DNA from: Mytilus galloprovincialis
Taxonomy: Eukaryota; Mollusca; Bivalvia; Mytilida; Mytilidae
Direction: 5' to 3'
Assembly (NCBI RefSeq): GCF_965363235.1
Contig: NC_134847.1
Span: 54,964,439-55,028,438 of the forward strand
Length of the DNA stretch: 64,000 nt
The notes beneath the pieces were generated by a model. That model made no database searches. It was not told the DNA's origin and saw nothing but the letters and a program-made list of their open reading frames with translations. The translations under genes and the position numbers were made by a program. Below, in pieces: positions 22,901 through 33,228 of this stretch. The first letter of the stretch is position 1, and every line of letters starts with the position of its first letter.

Positions 22901-25900
22901 AAAGATAACCAGTGATAAGCCGACAACACACATCACAACATTAAAGCAAAACACAACAGATAAATCGACAACGATCAAAACCGCTGAACCCACAACAAAT
23001 ATCATAACAGATAAACCGTCAACAAATGAACCAACGGTAACTATCACATTTGATCAACAGACAAATATCATAACAGATACAAACACAATATCGATATCTG
23101 CAGATAAACCGATTACAACAATCACAACTGTTGAACCGAAAACAACATTCACAACAGTTGAATCAACAGCAAATAATACTTCAGATGAACCGAAAACAAC
23201 GTTCACAACAGTTGAATCAACAACAAATAATACTTCAGATGAACCGAAAACAACGTTCACAACAGATGAATCATCAGCAAATACTACTTCAGATGAACCG
23301 ACAACAACGATCACAACAGATGAACCTACAATTACGACCACAACAGATAAACCGACAACAACTACAACCACAACAGATGAAACGACAACAACTTCGACCA
23401 CAACAGATGAACCGATAACAAGAATTACACCATTTGAACCAACAACAACGATCACAATAAATGAACCTACAACTACGACCACAACAGATGAAACGACAAC
23501 AACTACGACTACAACAGATGAATCGATAACAAGAATCACACCATCTGAAACGACAATAACGATCACAACAGATGAACCTACAACTACGACTACAACAGAT
23601 AAAACGACAACAACTACGACTACAACAGATGAACCGTTAACAAGAATCACACCATCTGAACCGACAACAAAGATCACAACAAATGAACCTACAACTACGA
23701 CCACAACAGATGAACCGACAGCAACTACGACCACAACAGATGAAACGACAACAACTTCGACCACAACAGATGAAACGACAACAACTACGACCACAACAGA
23801 TGAAACGACAACAACTACGACCACAACAGATGAACCAATAACAAGAATCACACCATCTGAACCGACAACATCGATCACAACAGTTGAATTGGCAACAACG
23901 ATCGCATCTGATAAACCGACAACAAAGCTATCAAATGATAATCAAAAATCTTCCGAGGACGCAACAACTCGTATGTATTTTCTTGAATAAATTACGTTTG
24001 TAAAATTTTACGATTTTAGATTGAAATTAAATAAAACTTCTAGTATTTTAATATTTTCCATAATTGCATTGTTACATTTCTAAATGGAGACAAGACTAAA
24101 CTTTTCAGATAGAGAATATAAATAATCAGGGTAGCAAGGTTTTATTTTTTTTTAAACGCCCGGGAACAATAATTCAATTTGTAAAGATGATAGGTCCAAC
24201 GGCAGTCATTGACTATTTACATGTTAACTTACGTTGACTTCTAATGTACTGAATGATTATCTGTTTCAGTTTTGATAGTGATTGTAGTGATATTAGTGAT
24301 TACAGTTATTATCATTGCCGCCATACTTACGTTTGTATGCTGCAAATACATATGGCAAAAAGGAAAAGCGAAGAAGGTTAGTCTACCAAAATTATAATTC
24401 TTAAGAAAACAGTTGTGCTGAATTCTGATTAAAACCGGGATACCACATCCTAAGGAATCTAATGTTTATGGTAATGCTGTTTATCCATTTAAAAGGCGAT
24501 CCATGTACAGTTAACTTTTTCTTGAATAACCATTTTTAAAGTGATATTTTTTTAAAACCGTAGTATGATCTTTGAATATTCTTTTTTTACACTTAATCTG
24601 GTGTACGATCTGATAAAAACTTTAGGTCGGGTAGGACATAATTTGATTATTGGCTGTAGGTTACCTTTCGTTAACTGCCAATACTCTTAGTTCAGTGTGT
24701 CTATGTCTTATATGCGCGTGTTTATTGTTGCAACCGTATGTTTGTTATACTATATAGTTTGATTGTCGTCTTATTGTTGTCGAACCATCCAGTAGTATAA
24801 AAGAGAAAATATTGGATGGTTAAGACCTCGGAAAACAATAATGGTTAATAAGCGTATTTGTATTCTGATATCGGACATATAAATGTGCATGGAGCTTTTT
24901 CGCAATAATTAATTTCATTTTTACTCAGTCATCAAAAATCGCAATCGTAAATGCAAGCAATAATTTCTGAATTTACAGTACCGAAAATATTTGTGTGTTA
25001 ATGTGACTCGTTCAATAATAGACATTAAAATTATGATTTGCAGTCACTTACGTGTTTGGTAGTCATAAACCTGGTTACGAAAACTTTTAAGATGACATAA
25101 AACTTATTGATACTAGTTTGTTCAGCATTTTAAATACATAATTACTATAACAACAATTGAAGTAATTATTATTTCAAATTGTATTTTTACAGACGAAAAC
25201 AATTCCACCAAAATCAGAAAAGAAACCCTCTGATAAAGGACAAGGACCTATAAACCTGGAAGCGGATAATAATTTGTCGATTCAAGATGACTTTAAGAAC
25301 GTATCCCATAGTATTGCTAAACCTGTGTTCCCAATAATGTCACTTGGTTCATTACCACCAATCAGTGACCGTTTCACAGACAAATTGAAGAACAATGGAG
25401 ACAAAGACGACGAAACAAATGAAGAGAAGACTAGAAAATCCAAAAAGAAAAAACGAAAGAGATTTCTTAAAGAAAACCAAGTACATGCATCTGATGAATG
25501 GAAAGGAAATATAGTTGTGAATTCGGAGGATATTAAAACATTTGAAAATGTCAACGAACAAGAAAATCAAAACTCTAAAAAAAAGAAAAAGAAGAAGAAA
25601 AAGTCAAAAGTACAGGAAAACAGCACGGGAATTGATTACACGACAACAACAAATGAACCACCAACACCAACAACAACAATCACATCAATTGAACTGACAG
25701 AAACACAAACAACAACGAAGATGATAAAGCAACCGACAACAATCAAAACAGAAAGATCGACAACCATAAACTTAGATGAAAAAACAAAAATCGTGGCTAA
25801 TCCAACATTTGAAACCGTCAACGAAAAAGAATATGACAGCTCTAGAAAAAGGAAAAAGAAAAAGAAGAAAACAAAATTACAGGAAAATACCAAGGGATTT

Positions 25901-25978
25901 GATGAACTAGAGTATGATGACGTAACAAAAGACAGAATAACAAAAAAGAGACAAAAAAGAAACAAAAAGAAAAATTGA
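19930..25978 (+). CDS. Mucin-like type I membrane protein (three 3' exons)
   Basis: Three exons with matching phases: 19930-23970 (Thr-rich ectodomain), 24270-24376 (membrane span) and 25193-25978 (Lys-rich tail, stop TGA). Acceptors are TTTTTATAG, CTGTTTCAG and TTTTTACAG; donors are GTATGT and GTTAGT. About 1640 residues are visible. The signal peptide and first exons were not found; an open frame before 20097 shows that Met there is not the start. The ectodomain is short Thr/Pro/Glu/Asp/Lys repeats without any Cys that I can see, as in heavily O-glycosylated membrane mucins. It is expected at the cell surface with its tail in the cytoplasm. No named orthologue is recognised. A related tail exon at 5019-5624 suggests a tandem family. 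Confidence 0.8.
19960..21300 (+). repeat. In-frame 24-nt array (8-residue TTYTTETP unit)
   Basis: About 55 units resembling ACAACGTACACAACAGAGAC plus ACCG, translating to TTYTTETP or TTFTTETP, occasionally TTYTTDQP. Units vary by single bases but keep the frame, so purifying selection or repeat homogenisation has preserved coding. The minus strand is also open here because the unit contains no stop in that frame; the Val-rich minus frames are shadows. Confidence 0.85.
21501..22750 (+). repeat. Higher-order duplication of about 213 residues
   Basis: The block starting ACATATGAAC at 21501 recurs at 22140, 639 bases later, with the same order of irregular Thr-rich units (landmarks NIITDTTTKQISGNEPTT, NISTFQQNTTDQLT and TIPISAD). 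The second copy lacks about ten residues (near IKTAEL). High similarity implies a recent in-frame duplication on top of the short-unit array. Confidence 0.8.
23125..23880 (+). repeat. In-frame DEPTTTTTT repeats
   Basis: First come three copies of a 57-base unit (EPKTTFTTVESTANNTSDEP type, about 23138-23310). They are followed by units of TTTTTTDEPTT and TRITPSEPTT. Asn-Thr-Ser sites within the 57-base units are possible N-glycosylation sites. This forms the membrane-proximal stalk. Confidence 0.8.
24270..24376 (+). CDS. Transmembrane exon of the mucin-like gene
   Basis: The exon follows TCTGTTTCAG and ends before GTTAGT. With the single base carried over from 23970 it encodes LLIVIVVILVITVIIII, then AAILTFVCC and KYIWQKGKAKK. 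The span is about 26 hydrophobic residues ending in Cys-Cys and a basic stop-transfer stretch, which fixes an outside-in orientation with the Lys-rich tail inside. The Cys pair is a possible palmitoylation site. The exon keeps phase 1 at its start and phase 0 at its end, matching both neighbours. Confidence 0.85.
25193..25978 (+). CDS. Lys-rich cytoplasmic tail exon
   Basis: 261 residues from TKTIPPKSEKKP to KKRQKRNKKKN. Three poly-basic clusters (about 25435-25470, 25575-25610 and 25845-25875) are spaced by acidic/polar segments, the same plan as the exon at 5019-5624. Between the second and third clusters lies a Thr-rich stretch (25637-25790, TTTTNEPPTPTTTITSIEL) that resembles the ectodomain repeats and is absent from the 5-kb paralogue. 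Confidence 0.8.
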   Translation, partial: TKTIPPKSEKKPSDKGQGPINLEADNNLSIQDDFKNVSHSIAKPVFPIMSLGSLPPISDRFTDKLKNNGDKDDETNEEKTRKSKKKKRKRFLKENQVHASDEWKGNIVVNSEDIKTFENVNEQENQNSKKKKKKKKKSKVQENSTGIDYTTTTNEPPTPTTTITSIELTETQTTTKMIKQPTTIKTERSTTINLDEKTKIVANPTFETVNEKEYDSSRKRKKKKKKTKLQENTKGFDELEYDDVTKDRITKKRQKRNKKKN

Positions 25979-27278
25979 AAGAAAACACAAAATTTACTTC
26001 AGATCAGTCGAAAGATTATAATTTGTTATGATATAGTGTGCTATATTATATATATCTATTCTATACACGTAAATACTGTTGATGAGAAAGGAACAGTTTA
26101 TATGTGGGCACTGTATTTTTTCAAATTGTTTACGACGTCTTTATATATAGTCCGTTAGATGTGTACTGAGAACAAATTTAGTCCGAGCAAAAATAGGCTA
26201 TTTGTTATTTTTAAATTAGCTTTGACTAACCTTCAGTATACGTAACTGCTTGTTCTCGAAAATCGTTACTTAATGTTTTGTCTTTTTGTCTTTTTTTTAT
26301 ATTTTTCATGAGCTGATACACCACAATACAGTGGGCGCTATATGATCTGAGAAACATGTTTTTGAGCCTGAACAACTCAGGAGCCGGTAATTTAGTAAAT
26401 ATCGTTAGATTCTGTCTAGCGTATTTGTTTCTTCGTTTATTATTTTTATAAAAAAAAATGAGTTGGATTTTGCTTTTAATTTGACTCGCATTTGTCGTGC
26501 TGGTGTCTTATTTTTTTATGCGTATAAAAGGGCATAAATCTAGCACCGTGTTGAAGATCGTACAATGAGCATGTTCGTATTTTCTTGCATTCTCGTCCTC
26601 TGGTCTCAGTTGGATTCTGGTCTTATTATCAATCTACCACATCTCCTTGGTTTCATAATTTAAAAAAATAACATACCGATATCTGATATATTGTTTAGTT
26701 TTATAACTGAACAGTAGAAATATTTCATGCATGTTCAGGATGAAAACGACTTTAGAAGTAAATTAATATCTAAACCGACTAATTAATTTTTTAAATTATT
26801 TGTTAACGTACAAAGATATTTACATACCAAAGCAATTTTCTATTCAACATTCACATTAAAAAAAGGCGAAAGATAAACAGCGGGTATTCAAAACTCACAA
26901 GTCGAAAAAACTGACAAGTTGAACGCCATGGAAAAAAAGAATTATGTCAAAAAAACGAAAATGCCTATATCCTCAGAACACTACATTAGAAATGAAAGAC
27001 TGAGCAACACAAACTCCACTTTAACTGGGGGTTGGGGGACCAATGTGCTCCGGCAGGTTGAGCAGTTTCTGTTGACCAATTCCACGTGTTGAGCAGAACT
27101 GTTAATAGTTTGACGGGTAACAACCTGCAATGAGAGCTCAAACTTTTGATATAGTTTCAACTGGTGTGGCAGCGGATAACTGTTTTCATGGTATAGTTGT
27201 GATGCTCAACATTGATGTATACTAACGCTTACATAATTTTCTTTCTAAAAACTTTTTTGTGAAAAAAACCCCAGAAGT
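25979..27278. other. Intergenic, mostly without recognisable content
   Basis: 3' region of the mucin-like gene, with no clear AATAAA close to the stop. 26866-26935 is a minus copy of the repeat seen at 10200-10400 and 56740-56850. Nothing else is recognised. Confidence 0.4.
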
Positions 27279-27284
27279 TTTATT
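27279..27284 (-). terminator. Possible polyadenylation signal of the GST gene
   Basis: AATAAA on the minus strand, about 210 bases after the stop codon. Confidence 0.5.
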
Positions 27285-27492
27285 AAACATGTATTTAATT
27301 TAAGGATGTTATGTATTTATGATATAGTAATAATATTTAAACGTTGTATTATAAACAGAAGACGAACACTATATTGTTAATGCGTACAAATAGAACGAAA
27401 TCTTGATATAATATGTAAATGAAGCATTTACGATAGGCTTCTTGCTCTGTCTCTGAAAGTCAGTCGCAATAATTTATCAAGATTTAACTATT

Positions 27493-28176
27493 TCAAAGTT
27501 TACTCCGAACAGCTGCCGTTCCATCAGCATAAGATTCATATATCATAATAGATTTATCCGTGTCACATGTTGATTTTATCACCGAGGGTTGATTCTGACA
27601 AGCATTTATCCATTTGTGAACGGCTTTATATTCTTCAGTATCAGGAATTTGGAAACCTCTATGATGTTGAAGTACTGGAAATCGCATAGCGAAAGGAGCT
27701 AGCATTATATCAGGCATTGCCATTTTGTCTCCACCGAAGAAAGTAGAAGAATCTGATTTAAATTCCATTAAAGTTTTTAGATTACTAAGTAATTCTGATT
27801 TGACACTCTCTTGAATGTTTTTGTCTTGTTTTAGCAGCATCCTGTAATAGAGAGGCGTGATCTCGCGAGAAATATAGCCACTTACTATTCTCATCTTTGC
27901 CCTATCAAGTGTATCCATTGGAAGAAGTCGATTTTGTTTGCCTCCATATTCATCTACAAATTCTATACATACATCAGACTCGTATACAGATTTGCCATTG
28001 GCTTCTATCACAGGTACAAGCCCTCTAGGATTCAATTGAAGGAACTCCTTTGTTTTTTCTTTGTAAGGGTTATATTCAATATAGTCAAATTCGACACCCT
28101 TTTCAAGCAAAGCAATCCAAGCACGCTGAGCAAAGGGACAGAACCAGGCACAATAAAACTTTAAACGGTTTGTCAT
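27493..28176 (-). CDS. Omega-like glutathione S-transferase
   Basis: 227 residues. The N-terminal thioredoxin fold has FCPFAQRAW (residues 12-20): Cys at the catalytic position, as in omega-class enzymes, which act as thiol transferases or dehydroascorbate reductases rather than the usual Tyr/Ser transferases. The glutathione-binding loop is LNPRGLVPVIE and the ES-containing turn is SVYESDVCIEFVDE. An alpha-helical C-terminal domain follows with GGDKMAMPDIMLAPF. Length is close to the family norm (about 240). The whole coding region is in one exon. CTTTTTTCAG lies one base before the ATG, so at least one 5' UTR intron is likely, which argues against a processed retrocopy. It is a soluble cytosolic enzyme. 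Omega class is favoured by the CPF motif; an unusual related class is possible. Confidence 0.88.
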   Translation of the reverse strand: MTNRLKFYCAWFCPFAQRAWIALLEKGVEFDYIEYNPYKEKTKEFLQLNPRGLVPVIEANGKSVYESDVCIEFVDEYGGKQNRLLPMDTLDRAKMRIVSGYISREITPLYYRMLLKQDKNIQESVKSELLSNLKTLMEFKSDSSTFFGGDKMAMPDIMLAPFAMRFPVLQHHRGFQIPDTEEYKAVHKWINACQNQPSVIKSTCDTDKSIMIYESYADGTAAVRSKL

Positions 28177-28442
28177 TCTGAAAAAAGAACCAAATGTTTA
28201 TGCAATCTATTTGAATATCTTTTATACACGTGTACTACATCATACTACATACTTATTATCGACTTATGAGTTTGAATATCCTGTTGGTATATTATGCTCT
28301 CTTTTACTATTCATGAAGTAAATTAAATGGTTTTAGATTTAAAGAAGACAAATTCCAGCAATATTTTTTTCTGAAATGATTTGTTTGGAATTAGAAGATA
28401 ACTTAAACTCGAAGTTCAATAAGGAATCTTTGCTGGATTGCC

Positions 28443-28700
28443 TAAGGGACAACATCAAAAGATCAATGTAGGACAGAAAACTTAATTCACATAGTTTTTT
28501 CAAAGACCCCCCTACCCCCTGGTAACTTATTTGAAAAAAAAACGATTATCCAGTATGATAGCTGTTTCTGCAACCAGAAAATCAATTTAGGATAAAAAAA
28601 AAAAAAAAAAAACTTGCAGCCTCTTTAACCACCCTACCCCCAAACTATGTGAATTAAGTTTTTTTTATCCTACATCGATCTTTTGATGTTGTCCCTAATA
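28443..28700. mobile_element. Inverted-repeat MITE, about 258 bp
   Basis: The left end AGGGACAACATCAAAAGATC and the following bases to about 28499 are repeated inverted at 28643-28700, with few mismatches over about 55 bases. The middle contains an A-run and CCCCCTACCCCC. There is no coding capacity. The superfamily was not assigned because a target duplication is not clear. Confidence 0.75.
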
Positions 28701-29336
28701 GGGACACGAACTATATACCATACCTAGGCATAGTTTGTTCATCTTTCGTTAACTGTTATTAGTAAATTATACATGAAAATCTTGTTATTCTATCGATTAT
28801 AAAACAGCTTTTTTTAAAGGTCTTTTGAAAGTTATCTGACCCAATACAAATTATAATTATTGCTGTTAGGTCCTTTAAATCATATCAATTGAAACACCAT
28901 ACTTATTTGCTATGTGAAAAGAGCGATGCACAGTATAACAAACTTGCTACGGAATCGTCTTATCCTGAATGTTTCCTTGGCAAAACGTTACTGCTATCAA
29001 GAAAGGTTTTGCACCAAGGCTATCTAATAGAAAGTTAAAGTTTTGAAGTGGTAAAGTTGAAGTTATCCTTTCAATATATTGTATAGAGACGATATGATTA
29101 TTTGGTTGACTGTTTTAAAAGATAACTATGAATTTGTTCCAATTGTCGTCATCACAATCCTGTCCAATACATATATCTATCTATAGATATTTCTCTAAAG
29201 TGAAATAAACAAATGAGACTTAGGAGTTTACTTTCATCAGCAACACGATTGGTCAAACATTTGGGACATGAACTGCTTATGACAGTTTTAGTCGAGTTTA
29301 CCTTTGACCATCGAGACGTAATTTTACGGAAGCTTA
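28701..29336. other. Spacer without recognised features
   Basis: Short open frames on both strands (29152-29440) have no recognisable domain. Confidence 0.3.
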
Positions 29337-30768
29337 TTAGGGACATAGAAAAAATAATATTGGCAGTGAACTTTTTTTTTCAAAGTCGAAATTTTGACTT
29401 TTCAAATCTCGAAATTTTGACTTTTAACTTGAAACTTTGACTTTTTAAAATCTTGAAATTTCGACTTTTTGAAAAGTCGAAATTTTGACTTTTTTGAAAC
29501 TCGAAATTTCGACTTACAAATAGTCGAAATTTCCACTTTAAACTCGAAATTTCGACTCACGACTTATTTAAAACTCGAAATTTTGACTTATTTTAAACTC
29601 AAAATTTCAACTTATTTTAAACTCAAAATTTCGACTGTTTGTAAACTAGAAATTGAGACTTATTTTAAACTCGAAATTTCAACTTATTTTAAACTCAAAA
29701 TTTCAACTTTTTTTTTAAATCGACTTTGATCCCAAAATTTCGACTGTTGAAATCTCGAAATTTTGACTTTTTCTAAGTACTTTTAAAACTTTGATGTTAG
29801 TATTCATACACAGTTATTACAATTTCAGAAGGAGTAGACATGGACGCAAATTATTAAAGCGTCATCCACACATTTTGGCAATTTATATTTTAAAATTGAT
29901 TTTGTTCTTAAACTAAGATATGGATTAGCATTTGATACTGAATTCGGAAAGAACATGCATGTTGACAGATACAAAAATGTTTTCCCATATTCCATGTGTT
30001 TTAGTTCCCACGACACTCACTGTCATAGGATCGTCAGATCTGAGAACATTTAGCATCGCAGTTCAAAGGCCTGTTTGGTTTCCCAATAGCAAGTCATTGC
30101 CTTTGCCTTGTTTAAACAATGGTAAATCAAGTAGCCAAAAATGTCATGCATATTCCGGACGACAAATGAGCTGCTCGGTTTTCTAGTTTTGGAATTTTAA
30201 AATAATAATGGTTCTTTTTTCTGGACCATTGATTAAACTCTACAAAATGACATTCTTATGACCTTGTCTTTATATATATATATATTAGACTGTTGAATAA
30301 AAGTATGTCGTAATATAGGTGTGTCGGAATAACGGGGTTGTCTTGATACTATAAGTTATATGGTTCGCTACTGACCCCATACGGATCCATAGAGGGTTAG
30401 TAAAATTCATAGGGGGTGAGGCCGGAGCACTATATTGTCCGTACGGGGTCAATAGTGAACCGTATAACGAATTCATCGCACGCTGGACTTTTTCTGCTGC
30501 GTTATGTTGAAAATTCTAACATGACGTCCTTCAAACGCTTTGAGTACACACCCGTTTTAAAAAAGTCAAAATTTTTAGTTTAAAGTCGAAATTTCGATTT
30601 TTCATAAAGTCAAAAATTCGAATTCTAAAAAGTCAAAAGTTCGACTTTTCAAAAAGTCGAAATTTCAAGATTTTGAAAGTCGAAATTTCAAAATTTTGAA
30701 AGTCAAAATTTCAAGATTAGAAAAGTTAAAATTTCCCTGCTAATTTTTTTTTCTATGTCCCTAATGAC
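29337..30768. mobile_element. 1.4-kb element with inverted ends and TCGAAATTT arrays
   Basis: The ends are inverted copies of TTAGGGACATAGAAAAAA (29339 on the plus strand; 30766 on the minus). Inside each end is a minisatellite of TCGAAATTTCGACTT-type units (29383-29780 and 30560-30730). The core TCGAAATTTCGA is its own reverse complement. The middle holds a second nested palindrome (30352-30473). No transposase frame is present, so it is presumably non-autonomous. Confidence 0.6.
30352..30473. repeat. Nested palindrome, possible MITE
   Basis: The arm at 30356-30386 (GTTATATGGTTCGCTACTGA then CCCCATACGGA) is repeated inverted at 30440-30471 with only three or four differences, around a loop of about 50 bases. 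It could form a long hairpin. Confidence 0.7.
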
Positions 30769-31119
30769 GTTACGCACGATATTGCGTCCCAATTAGTAAC
30801 GTCAAAATTTGACGTTTTACGTCGGTAATCGAGTATACTTTGTTCGTTTTGTTTGTAATCATTTTTGATCGATATGGTTACTTCAAAGTCTTGAATATGT
30901 ATGAAATATTTCCTACTGGTAGTTACTCAAGCAAAAATAAACAATACAAAATAGGTATTTGGGTGAGAAAATAGTGCCTATAGTATATTATATAATGCGT
31001 TGGTCACCCGTTTAAATCTAAGAAGAGAGGGAAGGCAGGAAGCAATTCATGTTGCTTAAATAACATAGTTTTTGTGTTTTGTGCTGTTATCTTCTATCTT
31101 TTTTTAAATGTTGTTGGTT

Positions 31120-31160
31120 TTTTTGTGTTTTTTTTTGGGGGGGGGAGGGGGTGTGTGTGA
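31120..31160 (+). repeat. Short G-rich tract
   Basis: A T-run is followed by about ten G, then A, five G and a (TG) run; it is simple sequence. Confidence 0.6.
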
Positions 31161-31270
31161 TGATAAGTGAAAGGATTTTAATGAAAAAGACTTCTATTGT
31201 TTACAACGGAGTAATTAAATCAAGAAAGAGAATGATTGCGTGAAAAAATAATTATATTCATCTGATATGT

Positions 31271-31449
31271 TTACAAGCTTTGTATGATATCGAGGTGTAA
31301 CTCCTCAGGTACAACAATTTTACTGCTTCCTTTAATTTCAGCACAAATGAACCGTATTGCAGATGAATAGCAAATCGCAGTTCTACGCTTCACAAGTTTG
31401 AAAATAAACGGTTGATCTTTTATTCTCTCGTAATATAGCCCTTTCACAA
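31271..31449 (-). CDS. Candidate terminal exon of an unknown gene
   Basis: On the minus strand, after a TTCTAAAG acceptor-like site, a frame reads VKGLYYERIKDQPFIFKLVK, then RRTAICYSSAIRFICAEIKG and SSKIVVPEELHLDIIQSL to a stop at 31271-31273. There is no Met start and it is too short for ordinary ORF calling, but the composition is that of a folded protein and differs from the surrounding repeats. The end resembles a C-terminal alpha-helical box in a general way only. Upstream exons were not found to the right, so it may be a relic exon. Confidence 0.35.
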
Positions 31450-31499
31450 CTTTAGAATCTTGGTTAAATGAACAACCTCAGTCATCTGAAATATTTTAC

Positions 31500-33228
31500 C
31501 TATTTATTGACAAATTACCATATGTTTTTTTTTTTTTTTTTTATTTTAGATAATTATTCATTTTCTATTTAATATTAACTACTATTATATATTACAGTCT
31601 GTTCTTATCGTGGTTTCTATGATTCTATCTATTTTCGAAATTTGTAATTTGGTTATTTTGTTTTGTCACATGAAATCGAACCGTACTTGTTATTTAAAAA
31701 CAGTGAAATATCGTTCATATATCATGTGATAATACGAACTGCTTTCAATTTCGATGTCCAAGGAGGGTGATTGGCCTAATGAGTTCATATAAAGTGATAA
31801 AAAGCCTGCGGCGATTTTAAGATAAGCTCGTGGCGAGATTTGTTCGACTCCGATCCTAATCGACAGTTATTGCAAATATTTTAACTTAAGGTCGCCTGAT
31901 GTTAGGCTTCTCCTACCTATGATGACAGGTCAATAAAATACAACAAATGTCGTTTATACATGTACATGATGTAGTTGAGTTTAACACCAAAACAAAGAAC
32001 AAACTTTTAGAAATAATTTGAAAATACATATATGTTTAGCGTCCCGAATCGAAAACGTTCAAAACGTAAGAAAATTGTTCAGTGGACAAACTTGCAAGAC
32101 ATTTGATTTGTTAAAAAACGAAGTCATTTCGACTTAACAGCTTATCAAAAAGTATGTTATCGTATTGTGGGGTGAAAGCACAATTACGCAAAAGCACTAT
32201 TTAGTATGCTACAAATAGAATATTTAATATAATGACGTTGAAACTGACAGTGTTTTGGTAAAAAGCGGCGAAATTCGACATTGGACAATCTTGCAAGACA
32301 TTTTCCCGAAGCCAATGCGTTTTTATTTGTGGTGCGAGTGCTGTAAAATTACGGATTTGAAATGGTCTATCTAAGCACTTTTGTAGGAATAATTTATGAA
32401 AACAAAATTCTATATCATCTGATATTTTAAAAAGCGATAACTTTTGATAACTTACCATTTTCCGAAACCTGACCATGCCGAGGATTATTCATTTTTGAAA
32501 AAATCAGCTTTGACCGTTCCATCAACACAAAAAACAGCAATGCCATAATAAATTATATATGACGTTTATCATTCATGCGAATTTTCGCGGATTTGAAACT
32601 CTTTGTTAGACCACAAAAATTCCCGCAAAAGTTATTTTGCGAATAATTTGTTACGTCTGACACGCATATTTTTGACGTTTTGGCAACATTTGTATCATTA
32701 TTTGAAACTATTATGAAAAGTTAGAGAATATTTTTTTATATTTTTGGAAACAGTAATACCTGCCTAATCTATGGATATAAATTTCATAAAGCTGAACTAT
32801 TTAGATTTCATAGAAGAGCTATTTATCAAATTGCTCTGTCGCATTTCAATGCATTGACGCAATAACGTGCTTAACGTCAATACGCTTCCGTATAATTTAA
32901 TTCTGGAGTGTATGTACGGTTAACAACATATGATCATATATTTCAAAACTGAATAAGTAATAAATTTTTACCTTAAATGATATTTTCCGTATTCAAGTCA
33001 ATGGTTGTCTACTTTTTTCTGTAAATCTTCTGTTTATGTACTGTATTGTACAAATTGTGATGTGTTATGGTTGATAATATGTAGAACGTCGTTTGCTTAT
33101 ATACACTTATACCGTATTTACATATAGAACGACCTAACGTTCCACATTTCAACCTTGCTCCTATCTATATTTAAATAACTGATCATAACTGATAACACGC
33201 ATTGTATACAATAATAACTCTTGTTTAA
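31500..33228. other. A+T-rich interval, no supported feature
   Basis: Only short frames (for example 32201-32476 minus) and a T-run at about 31526. Nothing was recognised. Confidence 0.3.

Noticed and set aside
20138-23878. Several long Val-rich minus-strand open frames
   Set aside because: They are mirror readings of the ACA/ACG-rich Thr array. They have no splice context and merely reflect the absence of stop complements in the repeat unit.
27493-28176. GST coding region as a processed retrocopy
   Set aside because: A good acceptor directly before the ATG and a normal 3' signal without a poly-A tract argue for an ordinary gene with a 5' UTR intron.
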